Part shown: positions 33,920 through 43,899 of the stretch, piece after piece
Layout: every line of letters starts with the position of its first letter
Numbering within the stretch: position 1 is the stretch's first letter
Assembly (NCBI RefSeq): GCF_932294415.1
Contig: NC_065535.1
Coordinates: forward strand, 91,962,862-92,026,861
Origin: Quercus robur
Taxonomy: Eukaryota; Streptophyta; Magnoliopsida; Fagales; Fagaceae
Length of the DNA: 64,000 nt
Reading direction: 5' to 3'
Position numbers and translations under genes: made by a program
Notes under the pieces: model-generated
Told to the model about the DNA's origin: nothing
Databases searched by the model: none
Seen by the model: only the letters and a program-made list of their open reading frames with translations

Positions 33920-34024
33920 TTTGCCAGCAGATTGGTGTTGCCTTTGATGTAATTTGGTAATAGGATTGGAGGTTTGGAAGACGGCGAAGTAGAGAAAGAG
34001 GAGGAAGAGAGAGGCTGAAGCCAA
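33920..34024 (-). other. Possible captured first exon with signal peptide
   Basis: An ATG at 34024 opens 35 codons starting MASASLFLLFLYFAVF, a good signal-peptide core, followed by a perfect GTAAGT donor read on the minus strand at 33919-33914. The segment lies inside a terminal-inverted-repeat element, so it may be a captured gene piece. The copy in unit 2 (near 50362-50466) has the same exon. No downstream exon is recognised and the gene of origin is unknown. Confidence 0.35.
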
Positions 34025-34439
34025 TCTTCTTTTTTAATTTTTTTTAAAAATATATAAATATTAATTAAAGGTTATGTTGCAAAATTAAATAGCTGACAAG
34101 CCTGAAATATCATTACATTCCTAAGTTGTGACGTTAGTTTGTGTTTCGTTAATCACAGAGACAATAATAGTAACAGAATTAATAAGTCAATTTGTGTATA
34201 TTAACAGAGTTAACAATTTCTCAAAAAAAAAAAAAAAAAAAAAAAACAGAGTTAACAAAAAGACTAGTAGTGTTTATTTTTTAAACTTAAGAATAGTACT
34301 CACTTGAAGCTTAAGAATCTAATTATGCTCATATAATAAATTTTAAGGACTAACAATCACTACTAAAAACGCGAGTTTATGCCACGTTTTGTTCGGTTGA
34401 GGCTGCATTTTTCCTGAAGGCTTCAGCTGGGAATATAGA

Positions 34440-34620
34440 GCTGCGTTTAAGAAACGCAGCTCCATCTGATATAGAGTTGCGTTTTATTGAACGTAGCTCA
34501 AATACGTTTGGAGCTGCGTTTAATAAACGCAGCTCGATCTAATATGGAGCCGCGTTTAATAAAACGCAGCTCCAAACGTATTTGAGCTGCGTTTAATAAA
34601 ACGCAGCTCCGCAGCTGGTA
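34440..34620. repeat. Left subterminal repeats of the CACTA
   Basis: Alternating GAGCTGCGTTTAATAAA and AAACGCAGCTC words, at least five pairs, able to form stems. In CACTA elements such subterminal motifs bind the element's own DNA-binding protein; here that role is inferred from family knowledge. Confidence 0.85.
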
Positions 34621-35130
34621 TAAGTGAAACAAACCCTAATTAAATTTCAACACTTGAAATTTCCCGATCCCCAATCTCAGCTCTCACTATCTCAGCTCAA
34701 CCTCTCGATCCAATCTCGCCGCCGTGCTCTCAACCCACTACCCACAAACCTCACGCCTCCTCCCTCATCAAAACCCGAAAAATTTGCTGACCGAAGAGAC
34801 CCAAGCTCTTCACTGGTGAGGCTCACTCCGTCGCCGGCAGGCTGTCACTCCACTTGATCAAGTTTCTAGATCTTCTCACAGGTGACCACTATCTCTCTCT
34901 CTCCCTCTCCATTTTCCATGTCCATTGTCACGTTTATTCTTTTTCAATTTTTTTTTTTTTTGCTGTTAAAATTTTTTTCCTGTGGAGCACTGAGCTTGTT
35001 GAGTCTTATTCTCTCCCTTCTACGCCTTGTGATTTCTGAAGGAGTTCTTTTTCAGGTTTTTCTCCTTCACCAAGAACCAACCAAGCCCTAAATTACGAAT
35101 TAGTACCATCCATCCAACAATGGCTTCCGG
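34621..35130 (+). other. 5'-leader-like segment with first exon
   Basis: A C/T-rich leader containing a possible spliced intron (CACAGGTGACC near 34878 to TTTCAGG near 35055) leads to ATG at 35120, reading MAS and then a GTGAGT donor at 35130. It looks like the 5' UTR and first coding exon of a host gene or of the element's former gene. The following exons are not identified. Confidence 0.35.
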
Positions 35131-35703
35131 TGAGTTCGTTTTCATATTCCACTGCTCTGTTTCGTTTTCAGAAAATTGAAAAAACTTAGATTTCATGTAT
35201 TATAGACATGTAGTTTCAACTTTCAATCACATGTTATGATATAGTTTTTGCTTTATCAAAAATTTTAACCTTTTAAAGCTATCAGAAGCATTTTGTGTAG
35301 TTTCAACTTTGAATCACATGTAGTTTTTGCTTTATGATATAGATTTTGTGCTTGTGCGAAAATGTGAAAATTCTTTGACAGATTATATTTTGGGCTGTTT
35401 TGGGCCTCGTCTTGTTTTTACTTAGGTGCACACCCCAATCTTACTATCTTTGTTGATCAATTTTGCTACAACTATCTTCTTGATGGCAATCATTTTGTCA
35501 TTACTTTGTGGTAGGTCAGCCTTGTATACTTCTCCACACCCACCTCTTCCTATTAGTTCAAATGAAGCTAGGTTATCTTCATTTTCCAAGAAGGCTGAGT
35601 TGTTTGCCTTTTCTTATCAAAGGACTAAACATTGTTGGGCTACTTGAGTCTTTTACTCTACCTCTTATAAAACCAATTATGGATCCAGCCAAAATCTAGG
35701 TGC

Positions 35704-36325
35704 ATACTTCTTAATCACGCCTCTTGGGTCAAATAGGTGCATATTAGTAGTGCTAATTGTAGTGGTTAGTTTAAATTTCTTCAGCAAGCCCTCTTGAGTG
35801 ACCCTAATCAAGTTCTCAGGGGTCAAGAAAACGTCAAATTCTACAGTTACATCATCACAATTCATATCAAAATCCTGCAGCCAGCATTATTTTTCATGAG
35901 AAACTGGGTACAATCTAATTCACATTGTGGTGGGTAACATAATTCTCAAGGACTTCAGTAAATTTACCATAATGAAGGGATCTTTGCATTCTTTATTACT
36001 AGAAGAAATAGATTCCAGGAATTCCTTCTTATCTTGTGTCCATCTACGGATTGGTAGCTCTGTTATCCTTAGTGTTGTCTCATTGACTTCCTCTATAGTT
36101 CCACAAATAGTGTAGCTATTCCCTCCTTCCTTTGCAGCAGTTTTGTCAATAGTTCCTTTAAACCATTTATACCATGGATCCATAGGCTCTGCAGCATCAC
36201 CATTCAACAAGCGCCTAATATTTGCTATTAAGTCTCTTGGGTTGTAATTAGGAACATAAGAGCTCCAACCAGTCCCAATTCCTTCACTACCATTGACAAG
36301 AACCATTGGTATAATTGGCATGTAC
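35704..36325 (-). pseudogene. TOP2: Captured topoisomerase II exons (TOPRIM/WHD region)
   Basis: Two exons of DNA topoisomerase II on the minus strand. The first (36325-35968) follows a TTTTAG acceptor and encodes MPIIPMVLVNGSEGIGTGWS, NYNPRDLIANIRRLLNG, TLRITELPIRRWTQ and KDPFIM before a GTAAAT donor. The second (35874-about 35704) follows CTGCAG and encodes ENLIRVTQEGLLKKFKLTTT and STTNMHLFDPRGVIKKY. In the parent enzyme these lie around the DNA-cleavage core. The frame inside the first exon is open, but the surrounding gene is missing, so it is a fragment without activity. Confidence 0.92.
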
Positions 36326-36379
36326 CTAAAATAACCAAAAAATTACATATAGGAGTTCTTCATCAAACATGTCAAATGC

Positions 36380-37433
36380 TAAATTTTTTGACACTCAACT
36401 ATAGTGAGCAAATATTGTTTGTTTAATCCTACACGCTTGCCCTTTCCCTCTTTCTCATGCTTGGCCTCTCCTATTCTTTTCTGGTTCTCCCTCACAACCC
36501 ATGTCGCCAATCATCTCCCTTCCCTTCTCATCAAGCCTCATCACGCTGCCTTCGTTCTTGAAACCCATCTGCTCTCTGTTAAGCTTCAAGGGTTCGTGCT
36601 CTGTGTGGTCGGCATGATCAGCATTCTTGGCTGAGGTTGAGATCAGAGAGGCTAGGCCGTTGGGGTTGTTGTCATTAGAGAGGTTGGGGTAGGTTTTGCC
36701 TGGGGTTTTGTGGTGGGTTCAGCTCAGGATTTGTGTGGGTTCAGATCAGGTTTTGTGGTGAGTTTGGGTGGAGGTTTGGGTTTCGACTAAGGAACTAGAG
36801 TCTAGAGGCTGTCCAACCTACTCCACTTGGGGCACCACCATTTGCTGTTGTGCTTCTCAATACCTTAGTATGTTGTTGTGATGGATGCTGTTATGGTTTT
36901 GGGATTGTGATTTTGGTGGTTGGAGATTGTGGTTGTGGGTGATTGTGACTGTGGCAGTGATTGTTGTGGTTGTGGCAGTGGTGGCTAGTGACAGTGAGTG
37001 TGGGTGGTGGTGGTTGGTGGCAATGGGTGTGGGTTTGAGTTTGATTTGATTTGATTTTGGGTTTGTGATTTGGTTTTGAGATTATGATTTCGTTTTGGGT
37101 TTGTTTTTGTTTGTGATTTTGGTGGTTGGGAGTTGAGGATGTGGGTGGTGGTGGTTGTGGTTGTGGCAGTGGGTGTGGTAGCGGCAGTGGGTTAGGTCTT
37201 TTCATTTGGGAGAAGAGACATACACAGCGAAAGAGAGAAGAAGAGATGAGATTGAGAATAAATAAAAAATTAAAAAAATAAAAAGAATAAAGAAACAATA
37301 TTTTAATGACGTGGTAAAACATATAAAACTTTTGATGTTGGGTATATTATAAAATGGGATGTTAAAATAGATAAAATAGAGTTTTGAATTACTAAAAGTT
37401 ATAATTTTTAGCATTCTTGATGTGAATGCTACA
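36380..37433 (-). mobile_element. MITE-like insertion inside the CACTA
   Basis: The right end, read on the minus strand, is GTAGCATTCACATCAAGAAT followed by GCTAAAAATTATA, and the left end near 36380 has AATGCTAAATTTTT, a rough inverted match. The interior includes ATTAAAATATTGTTTCTTTA-like modules and GTGGTGG runs resembling 1487-2927. Frames here are low-complexity. Exact ends are uncertain. Confidence 0.45.
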
Positions 37434-38127
37434 AGGGAGGTCACTACTGTCTTCTAGTGGCCATTAATTATCATGTCATTTTCTTGATTGATTTGCGGTC
37501 AGCACGCATATGGAAACCAAAGAAATGCATCATGTTTCTTTGGGATACAAACAAGTGCAGTAACACTTCATCTCTACCAAGTAACATCCAGCTTTAAAAA
37601 AAGAAGTTAAAGACCACATACTTTTATACCTGGAGAATAATTACCAACTTAAATGAGTTACATCAGTGAATTTCTAGCCTTCAAATTCTTAGATTTTGCA
37701 AAATTGGAATTTCAATCTGCATGAGACTAGAGGTGCCTTTTTGTATCTGCCAAAAGTTCAACAGGAAATAGGTTGGATGCAAGAGGTAATGCAGGTATAC
37801 AGAAATGGATTACAATGGATTAGGTGTATAAAACTCAAGAGGTGGTAAAATCAACTCAAACCCATTTACCCACTCACTTAAATATGATTCAAACCCACCC
37901 AATTATTAATTGGGTCAAATGGGCATTAACCCAATTAAAACCAATTAACACTTATGTTAATTGAGTTTTAACTGGGTACTCAATTAACATTTAGAGATTA
38001 GACTTTAAAATCATCATCATGCAATGGCGTTAGAAGAAGTTTATTTGGTTGCTTTATTAAAACTTTGAAATGGCATTAATCAGTCAGTGAAGAATGTGTT
38101 GATCATGTAACTTTTGTGTTACTGCAG

Positions 38128-38240
38128 AAATATTTTGGGTATTGTACTTTCCGAGACTATCATAAGACAGCTATTGAGAAGATTCTAGAGAAAAAGGACT
38201 GCTTGGTGGTCATGGCCACTGGCAGCGGCAAGTCCTTGTG
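38128..38240 (+). pseudogene. Captured RecQ helicase exon (Walker A)
   Basis: A 113-nt exon between an ACTGCAG acceptor and a GTAAGC donor. It encodes KYFGYCTFRDYHKTAIEKIL followed by EKKDCLVVMATGSGKSL, the N-terminal helicase segment of a RecQ-family ATP-dependent DNA helicase including the nucleotide-binding P-loop ATGSGKS. It is intact as an exon, but no other helicase exon is present. It runs opposite to the topoisomerase fragments on either side, so it was acquired separately or inverted. Confidence 0.88.
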
Positions 38241-38526
38241 GTAAGCCACCCAGCCAGTCTCAACTCCCATTTTCTACATTGTGTATTTGCATCAACTTTA
38301 GTTTTACCTTTTCACTTTTATGTACAGTTCTTTAAAATCTTACTTTTTTCATTTTATATGGTTTGTAATTTGATTACTGATATAATCAACATGAGTTCCA
38401 CCCTTGGTTGTGGCAATCGAATTCACAAAGCTGACCTGGTTAAAAAAACAAAAAAATCATGTAAGTCTCACACAATTGCAATTTCAATTGACTCATTATT
38501 CCCTTTGCTTCAAAAGACCTAGGTAC

Positions 38527-38978
38527 CGGTTGAAACTGCCCATCACTAAGACTCACGCATATCTCCCACCTATCATTAACTTTCACATCATAGCTGAGGA
38601 AACAAAAGATTCTAGTGAGCAATTAATACTATGAAGGGGAAAAATACAAATAAAATGAAAACATTCAGAGTTTCATAGAAAGAACCTTGGAGGTTTCTCA
38701 GGTTTAGATTTAGCAGCCGAATCTGAGTAGACATTAACATAATCAGTAAATGATTTTACGGTGACCCGAGTTCCACTCAGGTCAACCTTCACAGACTTCC
38801 TAAGGCACCCAGCCAAGTCAAATACCCGCTTTTTCATCAGCGCAACCATGTTGTCCTCAAGATGAGTCATGTTAAATTTTGCCAAGTCGGGCTTAAATGA
38901 AACCTTAGTCCAATTCTCACTCTCTTTGCACTTTGAAATGACTGGCTGAGATTTTGTTTCCATGTTGTTGGAAAACAC
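38527..38978 (-). pseudogene. TOP2: Captured topoisomerase II exons (transducer region)
   Basis: Two minus-strand exons. The first (38978-38686) encodes FSNNMETKSQPVISKCKE, NWTKVSFKPDLAKFNM, LEDNMVALMKKRVFDLAG and GTRVTVKSFTDYVN. It ends at a GTTC donor that keeps phase with the second (38593-38527), which encodes KVNDRWEICVSLSDGQFQP and ends at GTACCT. This is the ATPase-to-transducer region of topoisomerase II. Its position right of the TOPRIM exons is the correct order for a minus-strand gene, so both pieces probably came from one captured locus with internal loss. Confidence 0.92.
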
Positions 38979-38999
38979 CTTCAGATCACGAAAACCATT

Positions 39000-41065
39000 T
39001 TACTAAATTAGCACATTGATGAAAAACTATGTTTTTCAAAGGAATAAGACTTAATCTAGAACTACATTAAACAATAAATTTCAGTGACCAATATTATGTT
39101 TCCACAAAGTGAACAGAACTCTGAACCACATTAGGCAATAAAACACCCACAAATCTATGAACTATTAACAATTTAATTATAATATAATCAGTAAAATATC
39201 CCATGAAACCCAGAACCTTGTGCATATGCATCTAGACAAGAACCCTTCTACAACTACACAACAGAAATACTTTTGTACAGTTTTTTTTTTTTTCCTTTTA
39301 TTTGATAAATAAGCCAAGACTAGAATGAAAAAACAGGATCAGAACACTGTAATAAACAATAACTGAAATGAACTGATATCCAAGAGCATTCATTCAGAAA
39401 CATATTAAATCCTAAATTCCCTGATGAACCAAAAGACTGATTGAAAAAACAAAGGAGTTAATTAAAAATTGGCCCACGTCACATAACCTAAAATTGTATC
39501 AGTTCCAAGAATGAATCAAAGAAAACAAAGAACAATCACTAAACAAACTGAAACCCTAACTAAATCCATCATGCACCGAAAACTCAATCAAACAAATCAA
39601 ACACCATGAATCCTCACAAACCAGCTAAACCATATATGCCACCAAAACAAAGTCCAAGAATCCAAATCCAGCACCAAGAAAACCCTTAAATGTCCAACAG
39701 TCCCAAAACCCCAAAAATTGAAATCACCAACCCCAACTCATAACAACCAAAACCATATCCGAGAACCTAAAACCCTAAAATTCCAACAAAGAAACACATA
39801 AATAAACAGAGATATTGCATCAAAATCAAGTCCAAGAATCCAAATGCACCCCTAAAATTGTGAAATCCAAGTGCAGCACCAAGTGAAATCCACCCCTAAA
39901 GTTGTGAACTTCTACAACACCAAGTGTAGCACTAGCACCTTTCTTCTCAATTAACACCAAGATACTAAACAAAATAAGGAGGAAATGCAGAAATTATCTG
40001 TTATTGACAAAATAGTTCTTAGCAACTTAACTTAAATTTTGTGAATTTTTGTTTGCGGTTGTCATCATCAATTGTAGATACTACACAACACAAAAAGGAA
40101 TAAACACAAATACTGCACAACAAGCTAATTACTGTGCTGTAGATGTATTATAAGACATAAAATCAAATTAGAAAATGTCAACCATGCCTTTTTGCACTTG
40201 CTAAATGTCAACCACGTAGTCCATTATTAATTTAATTGTTTTAAAGGAAGGGTAATAATAACAATGTGGTTAATTAGTACATGGTATACTCGACGTGGAG
40301 TATTGTTCGCATTTTATTGTTGAAACTTGAAAGAATAGAAATTTGACAACTAGTGAACTATGTGAAGGGACCTTACTGGAAGGTAGCATTCCATCTAAGA
40401 AATTATAATATTTGTTGTTATATTTAACAAATGGTAGTGAATATGGATTATGTATAGAGTATGATATTGTATAGAGTATGGAGGTATATAAACTTTTCAA
40501 AGTGGAATCTATGTCTCACTCTTAGTCTTGTTTTTAAGATGCTATGGTTTTAAATGAAGTTACATCAAAAAGACTCTAAAAATTTAAGGGATGTTGACCT
40601 TGTTACAGTGCAGCTAGCAAAATACTTGATTTTGTTTAGACTTTGTTTGTTTGGGCTTAAAATGTTAGCTTATTTCCGGTGTTGTCATTGTCACAGGTAA
40701 TTGGCTGCACCATGAAGCTTGCTGGGAAATTGTTGAGTGATGTTTTTATTTTGTGATGTAAAAACTAAAGTTTGTTGGGAACTTTTATTTGCTATGTAAT
40801 TTTTTGGATATGTAATGGTACTTTTGGCAATGAACTTAATTGTTTTGTTTATGTAAAAATATCGTTTATGTAATTAATATTTTGGATACTATACAGTATC
40901 AAATATGCAATTTGGTAATGATTTCATATATGCAATTTGTTTTGTTGGTTAGTATTGTTGCATCTGAGTGTTGGCAGGAATATGTCTCTGGAATTACAGG
41001 TTTTGTTTTGGGCAGTACTGTGTTGAGAAAGAAAAAGAAATATTAAAAAAAAAAAAAAAAAAAAC
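39000..41065. other. CACTA interior without recognised exons
   Basis: AT-rich sequence with intron-like character. I find no further topoisomerase or helicase exon. A long A tract (about 41046-41064) adjoins the right subterminal repeats. Confidence 0.4.
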
Positions 41066-41650
41066 TATAGCTGCGTTTTGGGTTCCTATAGCCGCGTTTG
41101 TAGGAACCGCATAGATTTCTGACCTATGCGGTGCTTTGGGCTGCGTTTCAATTGAAAACGCGGCTATAGGTCCCGTTTCTGGAGTTGTGAAAAACGCGGC
41201 TCTAGCCTTTCTAAAACGCAGCTATAAACACTGTTTGGGCCGCGTTTAAAACGCAGCTCTATGTGCAACCTATAGCCGCGTTTCTATTGAAAACGCAGCT
41301 ATAGATCCCGCTTCTGGGGTTGTAAAAAACGCGGCTCTAGGCTGTATAAAACGCAGCTAAAAACACTTCTTGGGCTGCGTTTTAAACGCAGCTCTATGTG
41401 CCACCTATAGCCGCGTTTCTATTGAAAACGCGGCTATAGGTCCCGCATCTGGGGTTGTGAGAAAACGCGACTCTAGGCCGTAGAAAACGCAGCTACAGAC
41501 CCCGGTTTGGGCTGCGTTTTTGAAAACGCAGCTCTAGGTCCCCGCAGGGGGCTATGGCCTTGCTGCATAGGCCGTGTTTGCAAACGCAGCTATAGCCTTT
41601 TAGTTGCGTTTTTATAGGCTATAGCTGCGTTTTGCAAATGCGGCTATAGC
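41066..41650. repeat. Right subterminal repeats of the CACTA
   Basis: More than a dozen copies of TATAGCTGCGTTT / TATAGCCGCGTTT and their inverses AAACGCAGCTATAG and AAACGCGGCTCTAG, in head-to-head pairs. The core GC(T/C)GCGTTT is shared with the left subterminal region. Confidence 0.88.
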
Positions 41651-41680
41651 CTTTTTTTTTTTGTAGTGAATATAGTTTCG

Positions 41681-43166
41681 TCGTAATAATTCTTTGCTAG
41701 TCAATGTTGGCGCTTTTAATATTTGTGTTAGCATTTAATTTAATTTTTAAAAAACTTTTGCTCTCCAAAAGCAATGAAAAAGTCTTCGAGAAAACAATGA
41801 TGCAAAAAGGGGAAGGTTTTTGCAAATTAAGATTACCCAATAACATTTATAAAAAGAAAAAAGGAAAAAAGAAAAAGAAAAAAACCCAATACCACTACCT
41901 TTTTAATTACAAACATTAAAGTTATGTGTACATGCAAATTGATATATGTCATTTAAAAAAAAAAAAAACTAGAAAGATTGCAACGCAAAAAGGTAAAACC
42001 TTGGAAGAGAACTCAAATCCTGTAAAGGGTTTTGCACTGTTGTTCCTCCGGCAAGAAGAAACTTATTCATGGTGAGGAATGATATCTAGAATAGGTTTAA
42101 ATGGAAAATTGAGAGAGAGAGAGAGAGAGAAAGAGTTGGTTATATATATCTCAAAATCAAGTAAAGAATACCCTAAGAGAAGATTTCTTGAAGAGAGAAC
42201 TCCAATAAGAGTCTTATTTTTGTAATAAATCCTGCATATTGATGTTGGGTACGCCTTTCCCTCCATGTTTTTTTTTACTAAGAAAATGATTACTAATTAA
42301 ATGATTTGCAACCTTTTTAGGAATATAATTATCTGCTCTCTATTGTGTGGGCTAATGATAAATTTGTTAGAGAAGCCTAAAATATAATATGAACTTTTTC
42401 TTTATTATTTTTTTTTATGAGAGTAGACCACAAACTAAGAAGTCCTATTCTATTCAAAATCTATTATCAACTTTTTTTTCCCAAATGTATAAACATTTCA
42501 CACGACTTTCATTGCGTGTTTTTGTATACAATACGAGCCATTTAATAGCATTTTTTTTCATGCATTATTTGAGCTCTCTTTGTTGTGATTTGAGCTTGAA
42601 TTTCAATAAATTTTTTTTTTAATTTATTGCAATGACAAGTACACATAGTTATATATTTTAAAAATCTAATCGTTGGTTTGCATATTCTTTTTATTCTTAA
42701 CATGTATTTCAAATTTCATTTAAATCAGATGTTAATTATTATTTTATTCACAAACATATTTTTTATGCACAAAACTATAAAATTAAACTTGAAGAATATT
42801 TGATTAATGACATAGTTATTGATTTTTTATTTTTTTAAAAATTTTGCAAATATCGAAAATATAATAAGAAAATGCAATTTAATGGTGAATTTTTCAAAAT
42901 TCACATTCAATAAAAAAGATATAAGGGAGTAAATTTAAAGGGTTTCACTTTGGAGAGAAATTTTATCCTTAAGTTAAATGAGAATCAATGAATGCCATTA
43001 TGATTGTTCTTTCACCATTTTGCATTATTCTCTAAGCTTTCATTTGACCGATAGAAATATGAGACTTTTTAGTTTATTTGTGTATGTAGTTCTACAAGAT
43101 AGGAATGCTACAAGATCAAACATATGTTGAAACTAAGATAAAATTACTTGAAAAACTAGCATATGG
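41681..43166. other. Downstream flank of VTL copy 3
   Basis: Duplicated at 52014-53607 in unit 2, and in diverged form near 20400-21080 and 24780-25450. It holds a 20-bp GA tract (42111-42130) that is 130 bp long in unit 2. Relative to unit 2 it has a deletion of roughly 60 bp near 42515. No gene seen. Confidence 0.6.
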
Positions 43167-43751
43167 TTACAATCCAGCGGAATCAAGAAGTTTGGTAAAG
43201 CCATAACTAACTCCCATGGCCACCAAACCTCCAAGTAACACCCTTAACGAGGACTTCACAGTCGTCCCAGCTGGAATAGAACCTAACCCTCCAAACAATA
43301 ACAAGGCAAAGCTTACAACCGCTATTATCAACCCTACCCTCACACAATTCTTTACAAACTGTACCCCTAATAATAGCCATACACAAGCTCCCACGAGAAA
43401 TGAAAATGCTGTGTCTATTGACAATCCATGCCAAGGGTTTGACAATTTCTCCTTCTCAGCGTCTAACTCCTCGACTCCCATGTTCTCAATGCTACACTCT
43501 CTCTTCATTTGTGCCTTATCTATGTAATATTGTGAGCAAGCTGAGATGAACTCTCCTATAGCCATACTACAAGCTCCTGCAACCAACCATGAAACTCCAC
43601 TAAAGATCGCAGTCTTATCTTTTAAGACAGCTCCAATTAAAATCATATAGGATGGAAAGTAAAGCAACGCATCACTGTAATCCAAGATGGTGGTTCTTAG
43701 CCATTGTCCCCTTTTGGTGTGGCCTAGGTCTTGAGCTTGATTGGCTGCCAT
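43167..43751 (-). CDS. Vacuolar iron transporter-like protein (VTL), copy 3
   Basis: A 194-residue VIT/CCC1-family protein of the short VTL (nodulin-21-like) type, expected to move Fe or Mn into the vacuole. Five hydrophobic segments lie near 18-43, 50-73, 108-134, 137-160 and 168-186. The conserved Asp27 of segment 1 and the CSMAIGEF motif (61-68) are present, followed by the hydrophilic loop AQMKRECSIENMGVEELDAE. I start at ATG 43751 (MAANQAQ); the frame is open upstream but without another ATG. It differs from copy 4 at six positions, including Asp24 where copy 4 and the family have Gly. Its upstream region is replaced 55 bp before the ATG by hAT sequence at the duplication junction, so it may be silent or differently expressed. 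Confidence 0.85.
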   Translation of the reverse strand: MAANQAQDLGHTKRGQWLRTTILDYSDALLYFPSYMILIGAVLKDKTAIFSGVSWLVAGACSMAIGEFISACSQYYIDKAQMKRECSIENMGVEELDAEKEKLSNPWHGLSIDTAFSFLVGACVWLLLGVQFVKNCVRVGLIIAVVSFALLLFGGLGSIPAGTTVKSSLRVLLGGLVAMGVSYGFTKLLDSAGL

Positions 43752-43801
43752 TGAAGAAATGTTGTGGAAAAGCAAAGAAGCTATGATTCTACGGAAGAAG
43801 G

Positions 43802-43828
43802 TTATGTACCCCTGTTTATGTACCCCTG
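43802..43828. other. Junction of the tandem duplication
   Basis: The VTL upstream sequence (GAAGAAGGTTATG, as at 56131-56143) meets internal hAT sequence (as at 27383 on). TTATGTACCCCTG occurs twice in a row here (43802-43814 and 43816-43828) but once at 27386. The two parents share TTATG at the break, which points to microhomology with a short templated repeat. Confidence 0.85.
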
Positions 43829-43899
43829 TTCTTTCCCTTTATATCTGCATAATTTGTTTAATGGAAGAAATTGTTTATTGTTTATTGTGTTTGTTGTGA

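Larger units (their letters stand above)
34358..41668. mobile_element. Non-autonomous CACTA transposon carrying host gene exons
   Basis: Ends CACTACTAAAAACGCG on the left and TTTTTTTTTGTAGTG on the right, flanked by a perfect 3-bp target-site duplication AAT (34355-34357 and 41669-41671). Unit 2 has the empty site (TAATAATGTAGTTTCG near 51999-52013). The length is 7311 bp. Subterminal regions carry many direct and inverted GCTGCGTTT motifs. No TNPD-type transposase is recognised. The inside carries exons of topoisomerase II (minus strand), a RecQ helicase exon (plus strand), a 5'-leader-like segment and a nested MITE-like insertion. Confidence 0.93.
33013..41680. mobile_element. TIR element of unit 1, now hosting a CACTA
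   Basis: The left end is CGAAACTACATTATTGGTCT (33013 on) with GTTTA...GTGAGTGCTATT. The right end is the inverse, split by the CACTA at 34358-41668 and finishing ATAGTTTCG at 41680. The uninterrupted form is seen in unit 2 (49449-52013). No transposase is present. It carries an exon-like segment at 33920-34024. A clear target-site duplication was not found. Confidence 0.62.
27383..43806. repeat. Tandem duplication, unit 1
   Basis: This is the first copy of a large tandem duplication. Its sequence is nearly identical to 43807-56143 across the hAT relic, triple-CC gene, intergenic spacer and VTL gene, apart from private insertions. It starts inside the hAT element and ends 55 bp upstream of the VTL start codon. 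Its private insertion is the 7.3-kb CACTA element (34358-41668). Confidence 0.92.

Noticed and set aside
34854-35091. Two overlapping short frames
   Set aside because: They fall in the leader-like, intron-containing segment of the CACTA cargo and have no similarity to known proteins.
36891-37322. Pro/His-rich minus-strand frame
   Set aside because: Made of GTGGTGG-type simple sequence in a MITE-like insertion within the CACTA.
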